A stretch of 64,000 bases of DNA, taken from positions 12,920 through 76,919 of the forward strand of contig JBGAPI010000024.1 of the NCBI GenBank assembly GCA_044221335.1, in the 5' to 3' direction. The position numbers and the translations under genes are program-made. Origin of the DNA: JBGAPI01 sp044221335. Its GTDB lineage: Bacteria > Pseudomonadota > Gammaproteobacteria > Xanthomonadales > Ahniellaceae. Of this stretch, positions 54,531 to 62,880 are shown in pieces. Each line of letters opens with the position of its first letter. The first letter of the stretch is position 1. The notes beneath the pieces are model-generated. The model ran no database searches and was not told the DNA's origin. It saw nothing but the letters and a program-made list of their open reading frames with translations.

Positions 54531-55812
54531 CGACCAGCGCCGCGTAATCGTTCGCCATCGCCTCGGCCCGAGCCGGCCGAACCAGCATCGCGGCCAGCGC
54601 CGCCGGCACCGCGATCGTGCGGCCCAGCAGCGGCTCGACCACTGTGTCGAATTTCGACGGATGCGCGGTCGCGGCGACGGCGTAGGGGCGACTGTCGCCG
54701 CCGGCGCGCAGGCGCTCCAGCGCGGCGAATCCACAGGCCGTGTGCGGGCAGACGGTGACGCCGTAGCGTTCCGGCACTTCGACGAGCCGGGTGCGGATCG
54801 CCGGGTCGTAGACGCTGTCGGCGGTGACCGCGACCCGGAGCGACGCGATGTCGCGGAACAGCCAGCGCAGCCGCTCGACGTTGCTCGGATTGCCGACGTC
54901 CATCGCGTTGGCCAGCGTCGCGATGCTGGGGCGCGGCTGGTAGTCGCCGTTGGCGAGGAAGTCCGGCAGCACTCGATTGGCGTTGGTCGCGAGCCGGATC
55001 GGACCGATCGGCGCGCCGCACGCGCGGGCCAGCAGCGCCGCGAAGGCGTTGCCGAGATTGCCGGTGGGGACGACGAAGCCGAGCGGAACTTCGCCGCGAT
55101 GGCGCAGCGCCGCGGCGACGTAGTAGACCATCTGCGGCAGCAGCCGCCCGAGGCTGATGCTGTTGGCCGAGGCCAGCGGCGTGCGTTCGCGCAGTGCGGC
55201 GTCCGAAAAGGCCTGTTTCACCAGCCGCTGGCAGTCGTCGAAGCTGCCGGCGAGCTTCGCCGCACGCACGTTGTCACCGAAGCAACCGAGCTGGTGGGCC
55301 TGCCGCGGCGACACCAGGCCATCGGGATACAGGATCAGCACCCGCACGCCGGGACGACCATGGAAGGCCGCGCCGACCGCGCTGCCGGTGTCGCCCGAGG
55401 TCGCGACCAGCACGGTCACCGGCCGCGGATCGGCCCGCTGCAGCCGCACGAAGCTGGCGGCGAGGAAGCGGGCCCCGAAGTCCTTGAACGCCGCGGTCGG
55501 GCCATGGAACAGCTCGAGCAGGTGATCGCCGCGATCGACGCCGCGGTCCGCGAGCGCAACCAAGGGTGCGTCGAAGCTGTAGGCCTCGCGGCAGATCTCC
55601 GGCAGCGCAGGCTCCAGCGCGTCGCCGGCGAAGAACGGCGCGAGGACGCGCTCGGCGACGATGGCGAGCGGCGATTCGGCGCCGAGTCCGCCGAGGTCGA
55701 ACGCCGGCAGCCGCTCCGGCACGTAGAGACCGCCGTCCGGCGCCAGGCCGGCGTTGATCGCATCGGAGAGACTGACGGCAGGCGAACCGCCGCGGGTGCT
55801 GACGAACTTCAT
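54520..55812 (-). CDS. thrC: Threonine synthase
   Basis: ThrC converts O-phosphohomoserine to threonine with PLP. The 430-residue protein has STRGGSPAVSLSDAI at the N-terminus. The PLP lysine is in FHGPTAAFKDFGARFLA (about 105), followed by LVATSGDTGSAVGAAF and the phosphate-binding VPTGNLGNAFAALLA. It is the last gene of thrA-small ORF-thrB-thrC, with the start overlapping the thrB stop by ATGA. Its stop lies in the family B array. Confidence 0.96.
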   Translation of the reverse strand: MKFVSTRGGSPAVSLSDAINAGLAPDGGLYVPERLPAFDLGGLGAESPLAIVAERVLAPFFAGDALEPALPEICREAYSFDAPLVALADRGVDRGDHLLELFHGPTAAFKDFGARFLAASFVRLQRADPRPVTVLVATSGDTGSAVGAAFHGRPGVRVLILYPDGLVSPRQAHQLGCFGDNVRAAKLAGSFDDCQRLVKQAFSDAALRERTPLASANSISLGRLLPQMVYYVAAALRHRGEVPLGFVVPTGNLGNAFAALLARACGAPIGPIRLATNANRVLPDFLANGDYQPRPSIATLANAMDVGNPSNVERLRWLFRDIASLRVAVTADSVYDPAIRTRLVEVPERYGVTVCPHTACGFAALERLRAGGDSRPYAVAATAHPSKFDTVVEPLLGRTIAVPAALAAMLVRPARAEAMANDYAALVAAL

Positions 55813-56753
55813 TCGACGATCTCCGCGCGCGGGCCTGCCACCGGTGAAATCACCACGTCGCTCTCCAGCCCCGCTGAAAGAAATTCGCTCTTCATCGACG
55901 CAGCGGCGGCGTCCGCGGCCGCCGCATGGGTGAACCAGGCGAATACCGACGGCCCTGCGCCGGAGATGCTGGCACCGAGCGCGCCGTGCGCGAGCGCCGC
56001 GGCCTTCACCGCCGCGAACCCGGGGATCAGCGGCGCGCGACGCGGCTCGACCAGCACGTCGGACAGCCCCGCGCCGATCAACTCGACATCGCCGCGGTAG
56101 CAGCCCGCGAGCACCAGCGCGAGCCGCTCGCTCTGCGCGACGAATTCGGACAATGCGTAGTGGCCCGCCAGCGCGGCGCGCGCGCGGCGGGTCTCCAGCA
56201 CGAAATGCGGATGCACGACGACCGCGGTGAGCCCCGCCGGCGTCGGGATCGGGATCAGCCGGTCCGGCGTCGTCAGCACCAGCCCGCCCAGCAGTTGCGG
56301 CCCGACGTTGTCGCCATGCTTCGACCCGCTCGCCACCGCCTCGCCGGCCAGCGCGAACGGATACAGCGCCTCGCGCGACAGCGGCGCATCGAGCAGGCGG
56401 TTGGCGGCCACCAGGGCCGCGACCGCGGACGCCGCCGAGCCGCCGAGCCCGGAGCCGAGCGGAATGCCCTTGTCGATCTCGATCTCGATGCCGAAGGGCA
56501 ATGCCAGCGCCTCGGCGAGAGCCATCACCGCGCGGCCGGCCGTGTTGTCGGCGGCGACCAGCGGCAGGTCGGCGACCACGCCGCGGATCGCCGCGATCCG
56601 GACGCCACGCTCGTCGGTGCGGCGCGCCGTCACCCGATCGCCGAGTCCGGCGAGACTGTGCCCGAGCAGGTCGAAGCCGACGGCGGCGTTGCCGACCGAC
56701 GCAGGAGAGTGCGCGGTGCAGGTCGTGCGGGACCCGGTGGAACTCGTCGTCAT
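55809..56753 (-). CDS. thrB: Homoserine kinase
   Basis: ThrB phosphorylates homoserine with ATP. The 314-residue GHMP kinase opens AHSPASVGNAAVGFDLLG and has the ATP loop PLGSGLGGSAASAVAAL (about 90). The third motif is GALGASISGAGPSVFAW. The start is either ATG at 56753 (used) or ATG at 56765, which would overlap the small upstream gene. It is coupled to thrC by ATGA. Confidence 0.95.
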   Translation of the reverse strand: MTTSSTGSRTTCTAHSPASVGNAAVGFDLLGHSLAGLGDRVTARRTDERGVRIAAIRGVVADLPLVAADNTAGRAVMALAEALALPFGIEIEIDKGIPLGSGLGGSAASAVAALVAANRLLDAPLSREALYPFALAGEAVASGSKHGDNVGPQLLGGLVLTTPDRLIPIPTPAGLTAVVVHPHFVLETRRARAALAGHYALSEFVAQSERLALVLAGCYRGDVELIGAGLSDVLVEPRRAPLIPGFAAVKAAALAHGALGASISGAGPSVFAWFTHAAAADAAAASMKSEFLSAGLESDVVISPVAGPRAEIVE

Positions 56754-56757
56754 TCGA

Positions 56758-56958
56758 TCAGGCATGTGCCGGCGCGTCCCTGTGCAGTCGCAGGAAGTCG
56801 AACATCTTCGGCCATTCGTGGCGCGGCTTGAGCGCGATGGCGACCTCCGGAGCATCGCGGAACTTCGAATCGCCGGCAGGCGACGCATGTGCGACGGACA
56901 CCAGCGCGAAACCGAGCGGGCTGTCGTCGCGAACCAGGATGCACCTCTTCACGAACAT
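56758..56958 (-). CDS. 66-residue protein in the thr operon, possible internally deleted PTH2-like protein
   Basis: The start has a GGGGAG ribosome site six bases before the ATG. The N-terminal half (VKRCILVRDDSPLGFALVSVAHASPAGDSKFRDAPEV) has the look of peptidyl-tRNA hydrolase II / DUF2000-like folds. Those have a basic strand, then an RDD, then AHAS. The C-terminal half (ALKPRHEWPKMFDFLRLHRD) resembles the last strand of that group. The central 40-60 residues that such proteins normally have are missing. It lies between thrA and thrB with tight spacing. Function is unknown; the family link is from memory and uncertain. Confidence 0.6.
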   Translation of the reverse strand: MFVKRCILVRDDSPLGFALVSVAHASPAGDSKFRDAPEVAIALKPRHEWPKMFDFLRLHRDAPAHA

Positions 56959-57056
56959 CGGCTCCCCACACGCTCGAAGGACACCGCAGCCTCGATCGGG
57001 CCCTGGGCCCTCACCGGAGCGCGGGACGGCACGACGCGATGACACCGCAAGCCCCA

Positions 57057-59624
57057 TCACACCTGCGCCCCCAAGCCCGCCGCCACCCTGAGCAGGTCGG
57101 CGAAGACGCCGGCCGCGGTGACCTCCGGCCCCGCCCCCGGCCCCTGCACGATCAGCGGATTGTTCGCGTAGCGCGCGGTGGTGAACTGGACGATGTTGTC
57201 GGTCAGACGCAGGTGCGCGAAAGCGTGGTCGCCCGGCAGCTCGACGAGTCCCACGCTGGCGCGGCCGGCGTCGTCGAGTTTCGCGACGTAGCGCAGCACG
57301 TTGCCGCGCGCACGCGCCGCCTCGAGCTTCGCGGCCATCGGCGCATCGAGGCGGTGGACCTCGGCGAGGAAGTCCTCGCGCGAATGGCCGGCCATCTCGG
57401 CGGGCACCAGGCCCTCGACGGCGACGTCCTCGAGCGACACTTGCAGCCCCTGCTCGCGCGCCAGGATGGTGAGCTTGCGCGCCACGTCGAGGCCGGAGAG
57501 GTCGTCGCGCGGATCGGGCTCGGTATAGCCGGCGGCGCGGGCTTCCAGCACCAGCTGGCCGAACGGCACGCTTCCGTCGTACTTGTTGAACAGCCAGGCG
57601 AGCGTGCCCGAGAAGATGCCCTCGATCGTGCGCACGCTGTCGCCGGTGTCGATGAGGTCGCGCAGCGTGGTGATCACCGGCAGGCCGGCCCCGACGGTCG
57701 CCTCGTAGCGGAAGCGGGCGCCGCGGCGGGTCGCGTTGCGGATCGCGGCGTAGCGCGACCACGGCCCTGCCCCGGCCTGCTTGTTCGGCGTGATCACGTG
57801 GATGCCCTGCGCCAGCCAGTCGGCGTAGTGCTCGGCGACCACGTTGCTCGCCGAGCAGTCGAGGATCACCGCGTGCGGCAGGTGCGAGGCGCGCAGGTGC
57901 TGCGCGAAGGCGTCGAGGTCGCAGGCGGCGCCGTCACTGCCGAGGCGCTCGAGCACGCCGTCGATCGCCATGCCGCGCTCGTCGAGCAGCATCCGGCTGC
58001 TGGACGCCACCGCGGTCAGGCGCAGGTCGAGGTTGGCGCGCTCGCGCAGCCGAGTGGTGGCCTCGCCGATCTGCGCCAGCAGCGCGCGGCCGACGTTGCC
58101 GGGCCCGATCAGGCCGACCGCGACGGTCTGTGCGGATAGATAGAAGCCGGCATGCACGGCGCGCAGCGCGCGTGCGGCGGCGCGTTCGTCGATCGCGACC
58201 GAGATGTTGCGCTCGGAGGCGCCCTGCGCGATCGCGCGCACGTTGACGCCGGCGCGGGCGAGCGCGTCGAACAGTCGCGCCGCGATGCCCGGGGTGCCGG
58301 CCATGCCGTCGCCGACCGCGGCGAGCACCGCGATCTCCGGCGTCGACGAGACGCTCTGGATCTGGCCGCGCTCGAGTTCCAGCGCGAACACGTCGGACAG
58401 CACGGCGACCGCGCGCTGCGCCTCGCGCTGCTCGACCACGCAGCAGATCGAGTGCTCGGACGAACCCTGCGAGATCATCACCACGGAGACGCCGGCGCGA
58501 TGCAACGCGCCGAACACGCGCTCCGCGGTGCCGGGCACGCCGATCATGCCGGCGCCCTCGACGCTGACCAGCGCGAGCTTGCCGATGGTCGTGATGCCCT
58601 TCACCGGCGGATCGATCGCGACCCGCTCCGAGATCACCGAGCCCGGATGCTGCGGATTGAAGGTGTTGCGGATCCGGATCGGAATCCGCTCGGCGATCGC
58701 CGGCGCCATCGTCTGCGGATGGATCACCTTGGCGCCGAAGTAGGCGAGCTCGCAGGCCTCGGAGTAGGACAGCGCCGGCAGGAAGACGGCCTCGGGCACC
58801 AGCCGCGGATCGGCCGACAGCACGCCGTCGACGTCGGTCCAGATCTCGATCTCGTCCGCCTGCGACAGGGCGCCGAAGATCGCGCCGGAATAGTCGCTGC
58901 CGTTGCGGCCGAGCGTGGTCGCACGACCCTCGCCATCGCGGGCGACGAAGCCGGTGACGATCACCCGCGGCTGCGGATGTGCGACGCGCCAGGCGGCGTA
59001 GCGGCGCTTCGACTCCGGCCAGTCGACCGCGACGCCGAGCTCCTCGTGGCGCACCACCAGCACCTCGCGGGCATCCAGGTAGGCACAGGCGTCGCCCGCG
59101 GCGCGAAAGGCGTCGGACAGGATCTTCGCGGAGAACACCTCACCGAGACCCTGGACATAGGCGAGTCCCTCGGTCGACGGCGCACCGAGCAGCACCAGCG
59201 CGCGCAGCAGGTCGTGCAGGTCGCGGAACTGCGCCTCGAGCCAATCCTGGGTCGGCTTCGCGTTCGCGCCGAGCAGCTCGCTCGCGGCGGTGAGATGGCG
59301 GCGCCGCAACGCGACGTAGTCCTCCTCCCAGCTGGCGTCGCGCGCGCCGGCCTTGGTGCCGAGCGCGATCAGCGCGTCGGTGACGCCCTTCATCGCGGAG
59401 ACCACGACCAACTGCTCGGCCTCCTCGCGCGCGGCGAGGATGCGCATCACATCGCGGTAGCGGGTGGCGTCGGCGACGCTGGTGCCGCCGAACTTGTGGG
59501 TACAGCGCCGGAGCGCTCCATCGCGACGGGAGCCCTCCCGCGCCGAAGCTCTGGACTCCATCGAAGGCAGGTCTTTCGACGGCGCGGGCTTGGCGTCGGC
59601 GGTGCTGTTCGAACTGTCGTGCAT
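57057..59624 (-). CDS. thrA: Bifunctional aspartate kinase / homoserine dehydrogenase
   Basis: ThrA carries out the first and third steps of threonine synthesis. The 855-residue chain has an unusual N-terminal extension (about 1-40) before the aspartokinase signature HKFGGTSVADATRYRDV. Two ACT domains follow (about 340-480) for threonine feedback. The homoserine dehydrogenase domain starts with GLIGPGNVGRALL (about 500) and has GLPVITTLRDLIDTGDSVRTIEGIFSGT-type substrate motifs. The ATG was chosen because GGAG lies seven bases upstream. A candidate attenuator leader precedes it. Confidence 0.95.
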   Translation of the reverse strand: MHDSSNSTADAKPAPSKDLPSMESRASAREGSRRDGALRRCTHKFGGTSVADATRYRDVMRILAAREEAEQLVVVSAMKGVTDALIALGTKAGARDASWEEDYVALRRRHLTAASELLGANAKPTQDWLEAQFRDLHDLLRALVLLGAPSTEGLAYVQGLGEVFSAKILSDAFRAAGDACAYLDAREVLVVRHEELGVAVDWPESKRRYAAWRVAHPQPRVIVTGFVARDGEGRATTLGRNGSDYSGAIFGALSQADEIEIWTDVDGVLSADPRLVPEAVFLPALSYSEACELAYFGAKVIHPQTMAPAIAERIPIRIRNTFNPQHPGSVISERVAIDPPVKGITTIGKLALVSVEGAGMIGVPGTAERVFGALHRAGVSVVMISQGSSEHSICCVVEQREAQRAVAVLSDVFALELERGQIQSVSSTPEIAVLAAVGDGMAGTPGIAARLFDALARAGVNVRAIAQGASERNISVAIDERAAARALRAVHAGFYLSAQTVAVGLIGPGNVGRALLAQIGEATTRLRERANLDLRLTAVASSSRMLLDERGMAIDGVLERLGSDGAACDLDAFAQHLRASHLPHAVILDCSASNVVAEHYADWLAQGIHVITPNKQAGAGPWSRYAAIRNATRRGARFRYEATVGAGLPVITTLRDLIDTGDSVRTIEGIFSGTLAWLFNKYDGSVPFGQLVLEARAAGYTEPDPRDDLSGLDVARKLTILAREQGLQVSLEDVAVEGLVPAEMAGHSREDFLAEVHRLDAPMAAKLEAARARGNVLRYVAKLDDAGRASVGLVELPGDHAFAHLRLTDNIVQFTTARYANNPLIVQGPGAGPEVTAAGVFADLLRVAAGLGAQV

Positions 59625-59657
59625 CTCGGGTCTCCGGTTCGGGACCCGCATCGTCAC

Positions 59658-59691
59658 CCGGTGCGTCGCCGCCCCGGATTCCGGTGCGGCG
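59658..59691 (-). promoter_or_regulatory. Two mutually exclusive hairpins before thrA (candidate attenuator)
   Basis: On the minus strand, CGCCGCACCGG-AAT-CCGGGGCGGCG can form one stem (59667-59691). The right half can instead pair downstream as CCGGGGCG-GCGA-CGCACCGG (59658-59677), with one G-A mismatch and a GCGA tetraloop. The two share the middle segment, as in attenuators. No T-run follows, so any termination would not be textbook. Confidence 0.45.
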
Positions 59692-59709
59692 TCTTCGCGT
59701 TGATCGGGC

Positions 59710-59814
59710 TTACTTCAATCGCGTGCGCGCACCATGGCGACAGGTAGTCGTCATGGTCGTACCGGAGCCGCCAATGGCGGACGCGAGGGGAAGAATGGAC
59801 ATCAGGTCGTGCAT
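59710..59814 (-). CDS. Candidate threonine-operon leader peptide
   Basis: A 34-codon reading frame lies 85 bp before thrA. Five of six consecutive codons are threonine (TTMTTT, codons 19-24), then CRHGART. This is the pattern by which ribosome stalling reads threonyl-tRNA supply in thr attenuation (as in E. coli thrL, which also monitors isoleucine). A second ATG at codon 5 is an alternative start. It is followed by the paired hairpins at 59658-59691. Confidence 0.55.
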   Translation of the reverse strand: MHDLMSILPLASAIGGSGTTMTTTCRHGARTRLK

Positions 59815-59820
59815 GGCCCG

Positions 59821-59850
59821 AGTAGAACGGGTTTCTTGTCGAGCTGTCAA
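59821..59850 (-). promoter_or_regulatory. Candidate sigma-70 promoter of the thr operon
   Basis: On the minus strand, a perfect -35 box TTGACA (59845-59850) is followed after 18 bp by TCTACT (59821-59826), which matches four of six -10 positions. The -10 end is only six bases before the leader ATG at 59812-59814, so with that start the leader would be nearly leaderless; the second ATG (59800-59802) fits better. Confidence 0.5.
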
Positions 59851-60012
59851 ATGAGGGAGCGGCTCGCTCGCGCGAACCGCCCCTACCAATGGACATTTGC
59901 AATCCGGGAAGACTTGCGGCAGATCGCGGAGCATTGTTCAAGTGGCTTTCGGCGGCTGGCGGCGGCGCGCCGACGTGGCATCGTTGCCGGAATCGACTCG
60001 GGAGCCGCGATC

Positions 60013-60471
60013 GTGAGCACTCGTACCCGCCTCGGCGCGTTGACCCTGCGGATGACCGCGATCTGCGGCACCCTCGACATCGTTTACGCCATCGTGGCGA
60101 GCCTGTCGCGCGGCAGGACCGCGCTCGGCGTGCTGCACTCGGTCGCCTCCGGCCCGTTCGGCGACGAGGCGAAAACCTGGGGCTGGGCCGGCGGGGCGCT
60201 CGGACTCGGGGTGCACTACGCGATCATGGCGGTGATGGTCGGGCTCTACCTCGCGATCGTGCCGCGACTGGCGGCGTTGAAGTCGGTGTCGCCCTGGTTG
60301 CTCGGGCTGGCGTATGGCGTCGTGTCCTACCTCGTGATGTACGACGTCGTGCTGGCGCTGCGTTGGCCGGCGAATTTCCCGCAGACCGATCCGCTGCTGA
60401 TCGCGATCGGCATCTTTCCGCACCTGTTCTTCGTGGGCCTGCCGGTGGCCTACGCCGCGCGACGACTTTAG
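60013..60471 (+). CDS. Four-helix membrane protein, unknown function
   Basis: A 152-residue protein with about four membrane helices (for example ICGTLDIVYAIVASL, HYAIMAVMVGLYLAIV and LLGLAYGVVSYLVMYDVVLAL). The layout is close to the YagU/DUF1440 group of small inner-membrane proteins, but that is uncertain. The GTG start was chosen because the conserved-looking part starts there and upstream codons lie in a divergent promoter zone. The TAG stop is followed by GAACGGCGCGAGCC, so it is probably the edge of a family C repeat. Confidence 0.65.
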   Translation: MSTRTRLGALTLRMTAICGTLDIVYAIVASLSRGRTALGVLHSVASGPFGDEAKTWGWAGGALGLGVHYAIMAVMVGLYLAIVPRLAALKSVSPWLLGLAYGVVSYLVMYDVVLALRWPANFPQTDPLLIAIGIFPHLFFVGLPVAYAARRL

Positions 60472-60545
60472 GAACGGCGCGAGCCGCGATGTCGGAGTGG
60501 CGTGAGCCCCGACCCCGAAGCGCCTCGCACTCGCGGCTCATGCCG
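60469..60545. repeat. Family C palindromes at convergent gene ends
   Basis: GGCGCGAGCCGCGATGTCGG and CGCGGCTCATGCCGCTTCC flank GGCGTGAGCCCC. The element begins at the stop of the preceding gene. The stretch up to 60720 ends in GATCGCTCCTAC, whose CTA is the stop of the minus-strand gene at 60721. No gene was seen in between. Confidence 0.65.
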
Positions 60546-60720
60546 CTTCCATCAAGCTTGACGCCAGGTGGAGCCTCAACGCCGGGACTTCGAAGACGGT
60601 GCGTTGCTCCCACAACCCTGACCCGGTGCAGCGCACCGGGCCGCCCCCTTTGCCAAAGGGGCTGGCACAGCCGCTTCGTTCGCTCACGACTTCGGCACGG
60701 CAAGGGAGTGCAGATCGCTC

Positions 60721-61293
60721 CTACATGCGTGAGGCCGCGCGGCGCACCGCCACCCCGATCGCCAGCAGGCCACTCGCCAGCGCGAGATGGAACAGGTCGA
60801 CCCGCGCGATCCCCTGGAACGTGCCCTGGGTGCCGATGACGAGCCCCGCCGCGACGATCAGCCCGAAACCCGCGACGCCGAACACCGCCACCTCGCGCTT
60901 CGCATGCAGGACCGACGCCCACAGCGCGAGCGCCATGCCGGTCGCGCCGATCACCAGCGCTTGATGCGTGAACAGCACGTGGCGCGACAACAGCACGAGC
61001 ACGGCGAGCACCAGCGCCAGTTCCAGGAACGGCACCCGCTGGCCCTGGCCCACCTGGCGCCAGAACGCCCAGCCCAGCGCAGGAACCACCGCCGCTTCGA
61101 CGACGCGCGAAGTCAAAGCATGGAGCGCCGTCACCTGCTCGATCCCGCTGTATTCGAAGACCCCGAGCATCGCCGGAACGGCCACCGCCGCGAGCAGCAC
61201 GCCAACGGTCCGCGCCGCCGCGCCGGCCAGCAGCGCAGCCCAGATCGCCGCGGCGGCCAGCACCACTTCCGCACCGACATGCAGGTCATTCAT
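60721..61293 (-). CDS. Polytopic membrane protein, unknown function
   Basis: A 190-residue protein with about six hydrophobic segments (for example VVLAAAAIWAALLAGAAA, LALVLAVLVLLSRHVLF and VFGVAGFGLIVAAGLVIG). No family was recognised. It starts inside the stop of the sterol desaturase gene (ATGA), so the two are co-translated. It may modify or support the desaturase in the membrane (inference). Confidence 0.7.
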   Translation of the reverse strand: MNDLHVGAEVVLAAAAIWAALLAGAAARTVGVLLAAVAVPAMLGVFEYSGIEQVTALHALTSRVVEAAVVPALGWAFWRQVGQGQRVPFLELALVLAVLVLLSRHVLFTHQALVIGATGMALALWASVLHAKREVAVFGVAGFGLIVAAGLVIGTQGTFQGIARVDLFHLALASGLLAIGVAVRRAASRM

Positions 61294-62540
61294 GCGTGAT
61301 CCGGAAGTTCGGACGTGTCCGTCGCCGGCGCAGCGTCGTCGAGCCTGAGGCTGGCGATGACCAGCATCACGCATGCGAGCGCCATCACCGCGGAGACCGC
61401 CGGCGGAACCAGCCCCGGCACCCACAGGCTCGCCCCGGCCAGTCCGATTCCGAGAGCCCAAAACAGGGCCAGCGCCGTACGCGCCGGGCGCCGGTCGAGC
61501 AAGCGCGCGAGCAGGAATTGCCCGAGGCAGACCCAGGTCGCGTAGATCGCCAGCGGCAGCAGCGGCCAGACCTGGGCGACGCCGAGCACGTGGGTCCCGC
61601 CGGCGATCAGCGCGAAAAATGCGGCGACCGCGTACGCCTGCGCGCCGCGCGACAGCGCCGGGTCGTAGCGCCGCTGCGCCTGGGCGTCGAACGGCGGGTG
61701 TGGCTCGCGCGCCGCGACGTCGGCCGGCTGCCAGCCCGGCGGCTTCACGAACACCCGGAACTTGTCGCGCCAGGAACTCGTCTTCGCGGCCAGCGCGAAC
61801 AGGCCCGCGTAGACCTCGAGATTCGCCCACAGCGGATCGAAGCTCCGGAGCGGCTTGCGGGTTCCGTAGACCACCGGCTCGGCCGGATCCTCGTCGCAGT
61901 AGGTCCCGAACAGCCGGTCCCACAGGATCAGGATCGCGCCGTAGTTCTTGTCGAGGTACTTGTCGTTGACGCCGTGGTGGACGCGGTGGTTCGACGGCGA
62001 CGCGAACACCCGGTCGAACCAGCCGAGACGGCCGACCTGCTCGGTGTGGATCCAGAACTGGTAGAGCAGGTCGATCAGGCCGACCGCGATGAACATCAGC
62101 GGCGGCACCCCGGCGAATGCCATCGGCAGGTAGAACAGCCAGCCGAACAGGAAGGTGCTGCTGGTCTGGCGCAGCGCGGTCGAGAGGTTGTAGTCCTCGC
62201 TCTGGTGGTGCACGACATGCGCGGCCCACAGGATCGCGACCTCGTGCTCGAGCCGGTGGTGCCAGTAGTAGCAGAGGTCGTAGAACAGCAGCGCCGCGAG
62301 CCAGGCCGGTACCGAGGTGATCGACCACTCGGCCGCATGCCAGCTGCGGAACGCCAGACTGTAGACGCCGATCAGGATCGCGCTGCCGGCGATGCCGGAC
62401 AGCTGCGAGATCGCGCCGAGTCCGACACTGGTGATCGCATCGTTCGCCCGGTACACCTGCCGCCCGCGCGCCCGGGCGACCAGGAACTCGATGCCCATGG
62501 CGAGGAAGAACAGCGGGGTGGCGAAGACGATCGGATTCAT
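61290..62540 (-). CDS. Sterol desaturase / fatty acid hydroxylase superfamily protein
   Basis: A 416-residue membrane protein. The histidine boxes that bind the di-iron centre are HHRLEHE, HVVHH and HRVHHG, all in residues about 90-195, surrounded by four or more helices. The C-terminal third (about 310-405) has extra helices, suggesting a fused accessory membrane part. Bacterial members hydroxylate or desaturate fatty acids or modify sterol-like lipids. No particular substrate can be named. The ATG was taken at MNPIVFATPLFF. Confidence 0.87.
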   Translation of the reverse strand: MNPIVFATPLFFLAMGIEFLVARARGRQVYRANDAITSVGLGAISQLSGIAGSAILIGVYSLAFRSWHAAEWSITSVPAWLAALLFYDLCYYWHHRLEHEVAILWAAHVVHHQSEDYNLSTALRQTSSTFLFGWLFYLPMAFAGVPPLMFIAVGLIDLLYQFWIHTEQVGRLGWFDRVFASPSNHRVHHGVNDKYLDKNYGAILILWDRLFGTYCDEDPAEPVVYGTRKPLRSFDPLWANLEVYAGLFALAAKTSSWRDKFRVFVKPPGWQPADVAAREPHPPFDAQAQRRYDPALSRGAQAYAVAAFFALIAGGTHVLGVAQVWPLLPLAIYATWVCLGQFLLARLLDRRPARTALALFWALGIGLAGASLWVPGLVPPAVSAVMALACVMLVIASLRLDDAAPATDTSELPDHA

Positions 62541-62658
62541 GGAGGCGGAGTCCGGCGAGGCTCCGAGGGTGCCACAAGGTGGTCGAGTACGGACTCCGAC
62601 CCTGCCGGGACTGCGGCTCCCTGGAGCGCTGTCGCGGCCGGTGGGAAGCGACATTCCC

Positions 62659-62771
62659 CGTCATTGCAGGGAGGAGCGCAGCCCCGACGAAACCATCCAG
62701 CGCCTTCGCCGTTGACCTGGAGCCGTGAAGCGCAACGGCGCTGGATGGCTTCGCTGCGCTCGCAATGACGG
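62659..62771. repeat. Family A hairpin repeat, copy 4
   Basis: CGTCATTGCAGGGAGGAGCG ... CGCTGCGCTCGCAATGACGG with inner GGCGCTGGATGG/CCATCCAGCGCC arms. It lies in the 340-bp divergent gap between the desaturase and thioesterase genes. The rest of the gap shows no gene. Confidence 0.85.
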
Positions 62772-62880
62772 AGCTTGTTCCGTTCCGGAAGCCCCTTTCC
62801 TGTCCGATCTGGCACTGTGCATTGGCGGAAAATTGTCCGATGGTCCGAGGCCCTCCCGCATCCCCTCCAGTGAAACCCCC

